A stretch of 64,000 nt of DNA, from NCBI RefSeq assembly GCF_029227915.1, contig NC_079876.1, positions 10,480,001 through 10,544,000 of the forward strand, in the 5' to 3' direction. Every line of letters begins with the position of its first letter. Position 1 is the first letter of the stretch. Position numbers and translations under genes: made by a program. The notes beneath the pieces were generated by a model, which was not told the origin of the DNA, did no database searches, and worked only from the letters and a program-made list of their open reading frames with translations. Below, piece by piece: positions 1 through 13,100 of this stretch. This stretch comes from Hydractinia symbiolongicarpus. Its lineage: Eukaryota; Cnidaria; Hydrozoa; Anthoathecata; Hydractiniidae.

Positions 1-1012
1 CTGCCACACAAGTAACTCAAAATTAGTTCAACAAACTCTTTGGAAAAACCGATTTGGTTGAGTTTCCTCATTGTAGTTTCATATTGAACAGTATCAAAGG
101 CTTTCAAAAAGTCAGCTAATACTACAAGACTGATTTCGTTTTTACTCATTGCTTCTTTGATATCCGTTCTAAGTTTCATCAACAAAGTAGTCGAGGAGTG
201 TCCTTTTCGGTACCCGGACATCGTTTCGGAATATAAAGATTTCTCATCGATAAAGATTATCATTTGTGTAAGGATAAGACGTTCAAATACTTTGGATAAA
301 ATAGGAAGGATGGAGATCGGTCGTAGTTCTTTTATTGATGTAGGAACATTCACTTTTGGAATAGGTGCGACTCTTGCCACTTTCCATTGACACGGGAAGC
401 ATTTTTTCTCAATGCATGTATTTATAATATGTGTTAGAACAGAAGAAATTTCATTTGCTAGTAATTTAACATATTTCACTGGTATATCATCAAACCCAGT
501 TGATATATCGTTACGTAGTCCTTTAAGTTCTATAAGTACCTCCTCATACTTAACATGTCTGAGTTGAAACATTTTGGAAGTCGATGGTGGTAATGTTTGG
601 AGTACTTCCTTTAAATCAATTTCAGATTTTGGAATTGATCCAGTAACTCGCTCAGCTGTTCCGGCAAAAAAAGTGTTTACACTATCAGCGTCAAAATGAA
701 GAGGCTTCGAAGGAGGATGTAAAATTCGATTGATAGTGTTCCACACTTCTTTCGAGTTTTTAGAACTAAGTGCTTTTCTATAAAAGGAAACTTTAGCTTT
801 CTTGATCTTTTTCTTAACAGAGTTTTTAAGTTGTCGAAATTCGTTCCATATCATTTGATCGTTAGTTTCATGAGCAAGTTTTCGAAGTTTATTTCGCTTC
901 GTTTGGTCACTTTTTATGTTTAAAGTATGAATCCATGGAGATGGTGGTCTTGTTATTTTTGTTCTTCTTAACGGGGCATGTCTATCAATGCAATCTTGCA
1001 TGAACTTGTGAA
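1..1012 (-). pseudogene. LINE reverse transcriptase, N-terminal half (frameshifted from the endonuclease)
   Basis: On the minus strand a stop-free frame runs from about 1012 to the window edge. It begins with the endonuclease-RT linker (CIDRHAPLRRTK, then PPSPWIH), passes a Lys/Arg-rich helix (KKKIKKAKVSFYRKAL), and enters RT with APIPKVNV, ELRPISILPILSKVFERL and GYRKGHSSTTLL. Motif A is ADFLKAFDTV and keeps the catalytic Asp; Leu replaces the more usual Ser. The polypeptide leaves the window just after SYLCG, so motifs B to E, including YXDD, are not visible. The frame is offset from the endonuclease frame; a single missing base near KWRYF/HKFMQD (about 1008-1014) accounts for this. Confidence 0.85.
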
Positions 1013-1930
1013 GTATCTCCACTTTTCTTCTGGATCATCTATAGCGTATATAACTGATGTCGGTAGGTTCGAGAAATCCGACACAAAAGATTTCCTATCA
1101 AACTGCCTTTCATCTCTTATCATTTTATATCGAGGTTTAAACTTATCGTATTTAATGTTGATGATAGCGTAAGGTCCATCATGGTCACTAATAGTTTCGC
1201 ATGGTAATACATCAGTATGTGCGATTTTGGTATTATTGTTAATTATCATATGATCGATCAATGTTGCGCTTAAAGGAGTCGTCCTGGTTGGCTTTGATAC
1301 TATCTGTTTAAGGTTGAATGCAGATAAAATATTGTTGTACTATCTTACTTGGCAACATTCTGGTTTGAGAAGATTTATGTTTATGTCCCCTGTTATAAGT
1401 AGCAGGCCATCCCATGTTGTTTGGATATAAGTTATCAAATCTTCAAATTTAGTTAACCAGTCAGAAAAGGAGATGATTCTTTCCGAGCGGTATATGACCC
1501 CAAGAAGTAGTTTACTATGCTTGTTTCGGCCATCTACCTCGATCCATATATGCTCTAAATTTTCGTACATATCATTAATATCCTTTCGAATGCGATATTT
1601 GATCAAACTGTTCACATAAATTCCAACACCCCCTCCTCGAATTTGGTCTCTATTCACATATTCCATGGAGTAACCAGGTATACGGACGTATTCCAATAAA
1701 TTAGCATTATTTTTTAGCCATGTTTCGGATAAGCAAACAATGTCGAATGGGTGGTCATCCAATAATACCAGTAAATCGTTAAAATTAGATGTCATCGATT
1801 GTGTGTTTATGTGCAGTACTCTCAATTTTTGATAATGTTCATGCAATGCGTGTTGATGACTGCTGTATGTTGCACCTGAAATAGTTGATGAAATAGTTGA
1901 ATTCAAATCATTCTCTCGAGCAAACGGCAT
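968..1930 (-). pseudogene. LINE endonuclease domain (EEP/APE type) with one in-frame stop
   Basis: This is the endonuclease that nicks target DNA to prime reverse transcription. From the Met at 1930 the frame shows the expected EEP motifs in order: HINTQS, then CLSETWL carrying the catalytic Glu, GGGVGIYV, LGVIYR, GDIN, and finally ISDHDGPY with the catalytic His of the SDH motif. An in-frame TAG at 1340-1342 follows the residues CCQVR. The same frame then continues with YNNILSAFNL and LIDHMI up to a TAA at 968-970, so 968-1261 and 1340-1930 are one frame broken by a nonsense codon. The catalytic residues survive, which suggests relatively recent inactivation. The first 35 or so residues (MPFARENDL...) match no motif I know. 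Confidence 0.85.
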
Positions 1931-2178
1931 TAATAAGTGTGTACAGTCAGTACATGAGAAAATATGAGTAATATGATATATGTAATATGAGAAAATTATC
2001 GCTAAATAAATGTTAGTACGAATAGGTGACCCAACCGTTGTAACTCAAACGGACTGACACCGTTAAAAAGTCAATGAAATGTTGTTTTTGAAACTGTCGC
2101 TATTTCTTCAGCACGCGATAACGGCTAGGATTGGTCCCACAGTAAAAAATGACTCATTAATCAAAATTTTCAAAAGAA

Positions 2179-2193
2179 GCGCTACCACAGCGC
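2179..2193. other. Inverted repeat within the satellite monomer (example copy)
   Basis: GCGCT-ACCAC-AGCGC forms a 5-bp stem with a 5-base loop. It recurs once per monomer through most of the array, always between the AAATTTTTAAATGAA and CAGTGTAATCGCTGAG blocks. In one monomer subfamily (for example 15170-15184) it is changed to GCACT/AGGGC, which loses the central pair. A role as a protein-binding palindrome is speculative. Confidence 0.55.
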
Positions 2194-2717
2194 CAAGTGT
2201 AATCGCTGAGTTTCGGCTTTCATGTCAAATTAAGAAGAATGTTATTTCTTGGAGTCCAATTGTCTCATTTATCAGGTCACAGTCCAAAGTTAGTTCAATT
2301 AAGTCCCACAGTTAATCGTTTCATTGTTAAAAGCGATGCAACCTAGTAATATGAGAAAATTATCGCTAAATACATGTTGGTACGAATATGTGACCCAACC
2401 GTTGAAACTCAAACGGACTGACACCGTTAGAAAGTCAGTGAGATGTAGTATTTGAAACTGTCTCTATTACTTCAACGCGCTAACGGCTAGGATTGGTCCC
2501 ACAGTAAGAAATGACTCATTAATCAAAATTTTCAAAAGAAGCGCTACCACAGCGCCCAGTGTAATCGCTGAGTTTCGGCTTTCATGTCAAATTAAGAAGA
2601 ATGTTATTTCTTGGAGTCCAATTGTCTCATTTATCACATTTATCAGGTCACAGTCCAAAGTTAGTTCAATTAAGTCCCACAATTAATCGTTTCATTGTTA
2701 AAAGCGATGCAACCTTG

Positions 2718-5700
2718 TAATATGAGAAAATTATCGCTAAATACATGTTGGTACGAATATGTGACCCAACCGTTATAACTCAAACGGACAGACACCGTTA
2801 GAAAGTCAATGAAATGTAGTTTTTGAAACTGTCGCTATTTCTTCAGCGTGCGATAACGGCTAGGATTGGTCCCACAGTAAAAATTGACTTATTTATCTAA
2901 ATTTTTAAATGAAGCGCTACTACAGCGCCCAGTGTAAGCGCTGAGTTGCGGCAATCATGTCAAATTAAGAAGAATGTTATTTCTTGGAGTCCAATTGTCT
3001 CACTTATAACATTTATAAGGTCACAGTCCAAATCAGTTCAATTATATGCCACAGTCAATCGTTTCACTGTTAAAATCAATGCATCCTAGTAATATGAGAA
3101 AATTATCGCTAAATACATGTTGGTACGAATAGGTGACCCAACCGTTGTAACTCAAACGGACTGACAGCGTTAGAAAGTCAATGAAATGTAGTTTTTGAAA
3201 CTGTCGCTATTTCTTCAGCGCGCGATAACGGCCAGGATTGGTCCCACAGTAAAAAATGACTTATTAATCTAAGTTTTTAAATGAAGCGCTACCACAGCGC
3301 ACAGTATAATCGCTGAGTTCCGGCAATCATGTCAAATTAAGAAGAATGTTTTTTCTTGGAGTCCAAGTTTTTTCATTTGTCACATTTATCAGTTCACAGT
3401 CCAAAGTTAGTTCAATTAAGTCTCATAGTCAATCGTTTCACTGTTAAAAGCAATGCATCCTAGTAATATGAGGAAAATATCGCTAAATACATGTTGGTAC
3501 GAATATGTGACCCAACCGTTGAAACTCAAACGGACTGACACCGTTAGAAAGTCAGTGAGATGTAGTATTTGAAACTGTCTCTATTACTTGAACGCACTAA
3601 CGGCTAGGATGGGTCCCACAGTAAGAAATGACTCATTATTCTAAGTTTTTAAATGAAGCGCTACCACAGCGCACAGTATAATCGCTGAGTTCCGGCAATC
3701 ATGTCAAATTAAGAAGAATGTTATTTCTTGGAGTCCAAGTTTTTTCATTTATCACATTTATCAGTTCACAGTCCAAAGTTAGTTCAATTAAGTCTCATAG
3801 TCAATCGTTTCACTGTTAAAAGCAATGCATCCTAGTAATATGAGGAAAATATCGCTAAATACATGTTGGTACGAATATGTGACCCAACCGTTGAAACTCA
3901 AACGGACTGACACCGTTAGAAAGTCAGTGAGATGTAGTATTTGAAACTGTCTCTATTACTTGAACGCACTAGCGGCTAGGATTGGTCCCACAGTAAGAAA
4001 TGACTCATTAATCAAAATTTTCAAAAGAAGCGCTACCACAGCGCCCAGTGTAATCGCTGAGTTTCGGCTTTCATGCCAAATTAAGAAGAATGTTATTTCT
4101 TGGAGTCCAATTGTCTCATTTATCACATTTATCAGGTCACAGTCCAAAGTTAGTTCAATTAAGTCCCACAGTTAATCGTTTCATTGTTAAAAGCAATGCA
4201 ACCTAGTAATATCAGAAAAATATCGCTAAATACATGTTGGTACGAATAGGTGACCCAAGCGTTGTAACTCGAACGGACTGACATCGTTAGAAAGTCAATG
4301 AAATGTAGTTTTTGAAACTGTCGCTATTTCTTCAGTGCGTGATAACGGCTAGGATTGGTCCCACAGTAAAAAATGACTTATTAATCTAAGTTTTTAAATG
4401 AAGCGCTGCCACAGCGCACAGTATAATCGCTGAGTTCCGGCAATCATGTCAAATTAAGAAGAATGTTATTTCTTGGAGTCCAAGTTCTTTCATTTATCAC
4501 ATTTATCAGTTCACAGTCCAAAGTTAGTTCAATTAAGTCTCACAGTCAATCGTTTCACTGTTAAAAGCGAAGCAACCTAGTAATATCAGATAAATATCGC
4601 TAAATACATGTTCGTACGAATATGTGACCCAACCGTAGAAACTCAAACGGACTGACACCGTTAGAAAGTCAGTGAAATGTAGTAATTGAAACTGTCTCTA
4701 TTTCTTCAGCGCGCGCTAACGGCTAGGATTGGTCCCACAGTAAAAAATGACTTTTTATCTTAATTTTTAATTAAAGCGCTACCACAGCGCCCAGTGTAAG
4801 CGCTGAGTTTCGGCAATCATGTCAAATTAAGAAGAATGTTATTTCTTGGAGTCCAATTGTCTCACTTATAACATTTATAAGGTCACAGTCCAAATCAGTT
4901 CAATTATGTGCCACAGTCAATCGTTTCACTGTTAAAAGCAATGCATCGTAGTAATATGAGAAAATTATCGCTAAATACATGTTGGTACGAATATGTGACC
5001 CAACCGTTATAACTCAAACGGACAGACACCGTTAGAAAGTCAATGAAATGTAGTTTTTGAAACTGTCGCTATTTCTTCAGCGTGCGATAACGGCTAGGAT
5101 TGGTCCCACAGTAAAAATTGACTTATTTATCTAAATTTTTAAATGAAGCGCTACTACAGCGCCCACTGTAAGCGCTGAGTTGCGGCAATCATGTCAAATT
5201 AAGAAGAATGTTATTTCTTGGAGTCCAATTGTCTCACTTATAACATTTATAAGGTCACAGTCCAAATCAGTTCAATTATGTGCCACAGTCAATCGTTTCA
5301 CTGTTAAAATCAATGCATCCTAGTAATATGAGAAAATTATCGCTAAATACATGTTGGTACGAATAGGTGACCCAACCGTTGTAACTCAAACGGACTGACA
5401 CCGTTAGAAAGTCAATGAAATGTAGTTTTTGAAACTGTCGCTATTTCTTCAGCGCGCGATAACGGCTAGGATTGGTCCCACAGTAAAAAATGACTTATTA
5501 ATCTAAGTTTTTAAATGAAGCGCTACCACAGCGCACAGTATAATCGCTGAGTTCCGGCAATCATGTCAAATTAAGAAGAATGTTATTTCTTGGAGTCCAA
5601 GTTTCTTCATTTATCACATTTATCAGTTCACAGTCCAAAGTTAGTTCAATTAAGTCTCATAGTCAATCGTTTCACTGTTAAAAGCAATGCATCCTAGTAA

Positions 5701-6460
5701 TATGAGGAAAATATCGCTAAATACATGTTGGTACGAATATGTGACCCAACCGTTGAAACTCAAACGGACTGACACCGTTAGAAAGTCAGTGAGATGTAGT
5801 ATTTGAAACTGTCTCTATTACTTGAACGCACTAACGGCTAGGATTGGTCCCACAGTAAGAAATGACTCATTAATCTAAATTTTCAAAAGAAGCGCTACCA
5901 CAGCGCCCAGTGTAATCGCTGAGTTTCGGCTTTCATGTCAAATTAAGAAGAATGTTATTTCTTGGAGTCCAATTGTCTCATTTATCACATTTATCAGGTC
6001 ACAGTCCAAAGTTAGTTCAATTAAGTCCCACAGTTAATCGTTTCATTGTAAAAAGCGATGCAACCTAGTAATATCAGAAAAATATCGGTAAATACATGTT
6101 GGTACGAATAGGTGACCCAAGCGTTGTAACTCAAACGGACTGACATCGTTAGAAAGTCAATGAAATGTAGTTTTTGAAACTGTCGCTATTTCTTCAGTGC
6201 GTGATAACGGCTAGGATTGGTCCCACAGTAAAAAATGACTTATTAATCTAAGTTTTTAAATGAAGCGCTGCCACAGCGCACAGTATAATCGCTGAGTTCC
6301 GGCAATCATGTCAAATTAAGAAGAATGTTATTTCTTGGGTGCAAGTTCTTTCATTTATCACATTTATCAGTTCACAGTCCAAAGTTAGTTCAATTAAGTC
6401 TCACAGTCAATCGTTTCACTGCTAAAAACGATGCAACCTAGTAATATCAGATAAATATCG
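2718..6460. repeat. Satellite block with a six-monomer duplication (about 2.24 kb period)
   Basis: Diagnostic variants recur about six monomers apart. The variant CGGACAGACACCG occurs at 2785 and 5029 (2244 bp), and CTTGAACGCACTA at 3587 and 5821 (2234 bp). Monomers between these landmarks come in the same order in both halves. The copies have diverged by point changes and small indels; for example the run near 6335 has lost three bases relative to its partner near 4475. This is therefore an older duplication than those further right. Confidence 0.6.
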
Positions 6461-7189
6461 CTAAATACATGTTGGTACGAATACGTGACCCAACCGTTGT
6501 AACTCAAACGAACTGACACCGCTACAAAGTCAATGAAATGTAGTTTTTGAAACTATCGTTATTTCTTCAGCGCGCAATAACGGGTAGGATTGGTCCCACA
6601 GTAAAGAATGACTTATTTATCTAAATTTTTAAATGAAGCGCTACCACAGCGCCCAGTATAATCGTTGAGTTCCGGCAATCACGTCAAATTAAGAAGAATG
6701 TTATTTCTTGGAGTCCAATTGTCTCACTTATAACATTTATAAGGTCACAGTCCAAATCAGTTCAATTATGTGCCACAGTTAATCGTTTCATTGTTAAAAG
6801 CGATGCAACCTAGTAATATCAGAAAAATATCGCTAACTACATGTTGGTAAGAATAGGTGACCCAACCGTTGTAACTCAAACGGACTGACATCGTTAGAAA
6901 GTCAATGAAATGTAGTTTTTGAAACTGTCACTATTTCTTCAGTGCGTGATAACTATTAGGATTGGTCCCACAGTAAAAAATGACTTAATAATCTAAATTT
7001 TTAAATGAAGCGCTACCACAGCACCTAGTGTAATCGCTGAGTTTCGGCAGTCATGTCAAATAAAGAAGAATGTTATTTCTTGGAGTCCAATTGTCTCACT
7101 TTCACATTTTTAAGGTCACAGTCCATAATCAGTTCAATTAAGTCCCACAGTCAATCGTTTCATTGTTAAAAGCGATGCAACCTAGTAAT

Positions 7190-10100
7190 ATCAGAAAAAT
7201 ATCGCTAAATACATGTTGGTACGAACATGTGACCCAACCGTTATAACTCAAACGGACTGAACCGTTAGAAAGTCCATGAAATGTAGTTTTTGAAACTGTC
7301 GCTATTTCTTCAGCGCGCGATAACGGCTAGGATTGGTCCCACAGTAAAGAATGACTTATTAAACTAAATTTTTAAATGAAGCACTACCACAGGGCCCAGT
7401 GTAATCGCTGGGCTCCGGCAATCATGTCAAATTAAGAAGAATGTTATTTCTTGGAGTCCAATTGTCTCACTTATAACATTTATAAGGCCACAGTCCAAAA
7501 TCAGTTCAATTTTGTGCCACAGTCAATCGTTTCACTGTTAAAACCAATGCAACATAGTAATATGAGAAAAATATGGCTAAATACATGTTGGTACAAATAA
7601 GTGACCCAACCGTTGTAACTCAAACGAACTGACACCGTTGGAAAGTCAGTGAGATGTAGTATTTGAAACTGTCTCTATTACTTCAACGCGCTAACGGCTA
7701 GGATTGGTCCCACAGTAAGAAATGATTCATTAATCTAAATTTTCAAAAAGAAGCGCTACCACAGCGCCCAGTGTAATCGCTGAGTTCCAGCAATCATGTC
7801 AAATTAAGTAGAATGTTATTTCTTCGAGTCCAATTTTCTCATTTATCACATTTATCAGGTCACAGTCCAAAGTTAGTTCAGTTAAGTCCCACAGTCAATC
7901 GTTTCACTGCTAAAAACGATGCAACCTAGTAATATCAGATAAATATCGCTAAATACATGTTGGTACGAATAGGTGACCCAACCGTTGTAACTCAAACGAA
8001 CTGACACCGCTACAAAGTCAATGAAATGTAGTTTTTGAAACTATCGTTATTTCTTCAGCGCGCAATAACAGGTAGGATTGGTCCCACAGTAAAGAATGAC
8101 TTATTTATCTAAATTTTTAAATGAAGCGCTACCACAGCGCCCAGTATAATCGCTGAGTTCCGGCAATCACGTCAAATTAAGAAGAATGTTATTTCTTGGA
8201 GTCCAATTGTCTCACTTTCACATTTTTAAGGTCACAGTCCATAATCAGTTCAATTAAGTCCCACAGTCAATCGTTGTAATATCAGAAAAATATCGCTAAA
8301 TACATGTTGGTACGAACATGTGACCCAACCGTTATAACTCAAACGGACTGAACCGTTAGAAAGTCCATGAAATGTAGTTTTTGAAACTGTCGCTATTTCT
8401 TCAGCGCACGATAACGGCTAGGATTGTTCCCACAGTAAAAATTGACTTATTTATCTAATTTTTTAAATGAAGCGCTACCACAGCGCCCAGTGTAATCGCT
8501 GAGTTTCGGCCATCATGTCAAATTAAGAAGAATGTTATTTCTTGGAGTCCAATTGTCTCACTTATAACATTTATAAGGCCACAGTCCAAAATCAGTTCAA
8601 TTTTGTGCCACAGTCAATCGTTTCACTGTTAAAACCAATGCAACATAGTAATATGAGAAAAATATGGCTAAATACATGTTGGTACAAATACGTGACCCAA
8701 CCGTTGTAACTCAAACGAACTGACACCGTTGGAAAGTCAGTGAGATGTAGTATTTGAAACTGTCTCTATTACTTCAACGCGCTAACGGCTAGGATTGGTC
8801 CCACAGTAAGAAATGACTCATTAATCTAAATTTTCAAAAAGAAGCGCTACCACAGCGCCCAGTGTAATCGCTGAGTTCCGGCAATCATGTCAAATTAAGT
8901 AGAATGTTATTTCTTGGAGTCCAATTTCCTCATTTATCACATTTATCAGGTCACAGTCCAAAGTTAGTTCAGTTAAGTCCCACAGTCAATCGTTTCACTG
9001 CTAAAAACGATGCAACCTAGTAATATCAGATAAATATCGCTAAATACATGTTGGTACGAATAGGTGACCCAACCGTTGTAACTCAAACGAACTGACACCG
9101 CTACAAAGTCAATGAAATGTAGTTTTTGAAACTATCGTTATTTCTTCAGCGCGCAATAACGGGTAGGATTGGTCCCACAGTAAAGAATGACTTATTTATC
9201 TAAATTTTTAAATGAAGCGCTACCACAGCGCTCAGTATAATCGCTGAGTTCCGGCAATCACGTCAAATTAAGAAGAATGTTATTTCTTGGAGTCCAATTG
9301 TCTCACTTTCACATTTTTAAGGTCACAGTCCATAATCAGTTCAATTAAGTCCCACAGTCAATCGTTTCATTGTTAAAAGCGATGCAACCTAGTAATATCA
9401 GAAAAATATCGCTAAATACATGTTGGTACGAACATGTGACCCAACCGTTATAACTCAAACGGACTGAACCGTTAGAAAGTCCATGAAATGTAGTTTTTGA
9501 AACTGTCGCTATTTCTTCAGCGCACGATAACGGCTAAGATTGGTCCCACAGTAAAAATTGACTTATTTATCTAAATTTTTAAATGAAGCGCTACCACAGC
9601 GCCCATTGTAATCGCTGAGTTTCGGCAATCATGTCAAATTAAGAAGAATGTTATTTCTTGGAGTCCAATTGTCTCACTTATAACATTTATAAGGCCACAG
9701 TCCAAAATCAGTTCAATTTTGTGCCACAGTCAATCGTTTCACTGTTAAAACCAATGCAACATAGTAATATGAGAAATTTATGGCTAAATACATGTTGGTA
9801 CAAATACGTGACCCAACCATTGTAACTCAAACGAACTGACACCGTTGGAAAGTCAGTGAGATGTAGTATTTGAAACTGTCTCTATTACTTCAACGCGCTA
9901 ACGACTAGGATTGGTCCCACAGTAAGAAATGACTCATTAATCTAAATTTTCAAAAAGAAGCGCTACCACAGCGCCCAGTGTAATCGCTGAGTTCCGGCAA
10001 TCATGTCAAATTAAGTAGAATGTTATTTCTTGGAGTCCAATTTCCTCATTTATCACATTTATCAGGTCACAGTCCAAAGTTAGTTCAGTTAAGTCCCACA

Positions 10101-13100
10101 GTCAATCGTTTCACTGCTAAAAACGATGCAACCTAGTAATATCAGATAAATATCGCTAAATACATGTTGGTACGAATAGGTGACCCAACCGTTGTAACTC
10201 AAACGAACTGACACCGCTACAAAGTCAATGAAATGTAGTTTTTGAAACTATCGTTATTTCTTCAGCGCGCAATAACGGGTAGGATTGGTCCCACAGTAAA
10301 GAATGACTTATTTATCTAAATTTTTAAATGAAGCGCTACCACAGCGCTCAGTATAATCGCTGAGTTCCGGCAATCACGTCAAATTAAGAAGAATGTTATT
10401 TCTTGGAGTCCAATTGTCTCACTTTCACATTTTTAAGGTCACAGTCCATAATCAGTTCAATTAAGTCCCACAGTCAATCGTTTCATTGTTAAAAGCGATG
10501 CAACCTAGTAATATCAGAAAAATATCGCTAAATACATGTTGGTACGAACATGTGACCCAACCGTTATAACTCAAACGGACTGAACCGTTAGAAAGTCCAT
10601 GAAATGTAGTTTTTGAAACTGTCGCTATTTCTTCAGCGCACGATAACGGCTAGGATTGGTCCCACAGTAAAAATTGACTTATTTATCTAAATTTTTAAAT
10701 GAAGCGCTACCACAGCGCCCAGTGTAATCGCTGAGTTTCGGCAATCATGTCAAATTAAGAAGAATGTTATTTCTTGGAGTCCAATTGTCTCACTTATAAC
10801 ATTTATAAGGCCACAGTCCAAAATCAGTTCAATTTTGTGCCACAGTCAATCGTTTCACTGTTAAAACCAATGCAACATAGTAATATGAGAAAAATATGGC
10901 TAAATACATGTTGGTACAAATACGTGACCCAACCGTTGTAACTCAAACGAACTGACACCGTTGGAAAGTCAGTGAGATGTAGTATTTGAAACTGTCTCTA
11001 TTACTTCAACGCGCTAACGGCTAGGATTGGTCCCACAGTAAGAAATGACTCATTAATCTAAATTTTCAAAAAGAAGCGCTACCACAGCGCCCAGTGTAAT
11101 CGCTGAGTTCCGGCAATCATGTCAAATTAAGTAGAATGTTATTTCTTGGAGTCCAATTTCCTCATTTATCACATTTATCAGGTCACAGTCCAAAGTTAGT
11201 TCAGTTAAGTCCCACAGTCAATCGTTTCACTGCTAAAAACGATGCAACCTAGTAATATCAGATAAATATCGCTAAATACATGTTGGTACGAATAGGTGAC
11301 CCAACCGTTGTAACTCAAACGAACTGACACCGCTACAAAGTCAATGAAATGTAGTTTTTGAAACTATCGTTATTTCTTCAGCGCGCAATAACGGGTAGGA
11401 TTGGTCCCACAGTAAAGAATGACTTATTTATCTAAATTTTTAAATGAAGCGCTACCACAGCGCTCAGTATAATCGCTGAGTTCCGGCAATCACGTCAAAT
11501 TAAGAAGAATGTTATTTCTTGGAGTCCAATTGTCTCACTTTCACATTTTTAAGGTCACAGTCCATAATCAGTTCAATTAAGTCCCACAGTCAATCGTTTC
11601 ATTGTTAAAAGCGATGCAACCTAGTAATATCAGAAAAATATCGCTAAATACATGTTGGTACGAACATGTGACCCAACCGTTATAACTCAAACGGACTGAA
11701 CCGTTAGAAAGTCCATGAAATGTAGTTTTTGAAACTGTCGCTATTTCTTCAGCGCACGATAACGGCTAGGATTGGTCCCACAGTAAAAATTGACTTATTT
11801 ATCTAAATTTTTAAATGAAGCGCTACCACAGCGCCCAGTGTAATCGCTGAGTTTCGGCAATCATGTCAAATTAAGAAGAATGTTATTTCTTGGAGTCCAA
11901 TTGTCTCACTTATAACATTTATAAGGCCACAGTCCAAAATCAGTTCAATTTTGTGCCACAGTCAATCGTTTCACTGTTAAAACCAATGCAACATAGTAAT
12001 ATGAGAAAAATATGGCTAAATACATGTTGGTACAAATACGTGACCCAACCGTTGTAACTCAAACGAACTGACACCGTTGGAAAGTCAGTGAGATGTAGTA
12101 TTTGAAACTGTCTCTATTACTTCAACGCGCTAACGGCTAGGATTGGTCCCACAGTAAGAAATGACTCATTAATCTAAATTTTCAAAAAGAAGCGCTACCA
12201 CAGCGCCCAGTGTAATCGCTGAGTTCCGGCAATCATGTCAAATTAAGTAGAATGTTATTTCTTGGAGTCCAATTTCCTCATTTATCACATTTATCAGGTC
12301 ACAGTCCAAAGTTAGTTCAGTTAAGTCCCACAGTCAATCGTTTCACTGCTAAAAACGATGCAACCTAGTAATATCAGATAAATATCGCTAAATACATGTT
12401 GGTACGAATAGGTGACCCAACCGTTGTAACTCAAACGAACTGACACCGCTACAAAGTCAATGAAATGTAGTTTTTGAAACTATCGTTATTTCTTCAGCGC
12501 GCAATAACGGGTAGGATTGGTCCCACAGTAAAGAATGACTTATTTATCTAAATTTTTAAATGAAGCGCTACCACAGCGCTCAGTATAATCGCTGAGTTCC
12601 GGCAATCACGTCAAATTAAGAAGAATGTTATTTCTTGGAGTCCAATTGTCTCACTTTCACATTTTTAAGGTCACAGTCCATAATCAGTTCAATTAAGTCC
12701 CACAGTCAATCGTTTCATTGTTAAAAGCGATGCAACCTAGTAATATCAGAAAAATATCGCTAAATACATGTTGGTACGAACATGTGACCCAACCGTTATA
12801 ACTCAAACGGACTGAACCGTTAGAAAGTCCATGAAATGTAGTTTTTGAAACTGTCGCTTTTTCTTCAGCGCACGATAACGGCTAGGATTGGTCCCACAGT
12901 AAAAATTGACTTATTTATCTAAATTTTTAAATGAAGCGCTACCACAGCGCCCAGTGTAATCGCTGAGTTTCGGCAATCATGTCAAATTAAGAAGAATGTT
13001 ATTTCTTGGAGTCCAATTGTCTCACTTATAACATTTATAAGGCCACAGTCCAAAATCAGTTCAATTTTGTGCCACAGTCAATCGTTTCACTGTTAAAACC

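Larger units (their letters stand above)
1..1980 (-). mobile_element. APE-type LINE (Jockey/CR1-like), 5' part, decayed, running off the left edge
   Basis: Read on the minus strand, this stretch encodes an exonuclease-endonuclease-phosphatase domain followed by the first half of a reverse transcriptase, the standard order in the pol ORF of Jockey/CR1-type non-LTR retrotransposons. RT motif A lies at the very left end, so the rest of RT and the 3' UTR are outside the window. No gag-like ORF1 is visible upstream. Only about 50 bp separate the first Met (1930) from the first satellite monomer, so the element is probably 5'-truncated or joined to the array by rearrangement. An in-frame TAG (1340-1342) and a frameshift near 1008-1014 show that the copy is dead. 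Family placement below the superfamily level is not certain. Confidence 0.85.

Noticed and set aside
968-1172. Plus-strand ORFs over the LINE (157-390 and 978-1172)
   Set aside because: Antisense to clear endonuclease and RT motifs; shadows.
2079-2315. Open reading frame of 78 codons in the first satellite monomer (and the related frames at 3956-4175 and 44960-45184)
   Set aside because: They occur in only a few of about 149 monomers, are closed by stops or frameshifts in neighbouring copies and show no domain; chance ORFs in satellite DNA.
2421-2460. Possible hammerhead ribozyme in the satellite (GGACTGACACCG...TAGAAAGTC)
   Set aside because: The core would need CUGANGA but the sequence is CUGACAC, and no stem II can be formed between it and GAAA. 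The reverse strand has CTGATAA, also not a match.
9120-9180. CENP-B box in monomers with AACGGGTAGG
   Set aside because: The TTCG-N4-A-N2-CGGG pattern is not satisfied: TTCA stands too far from CGGG and the invariant A is absent.
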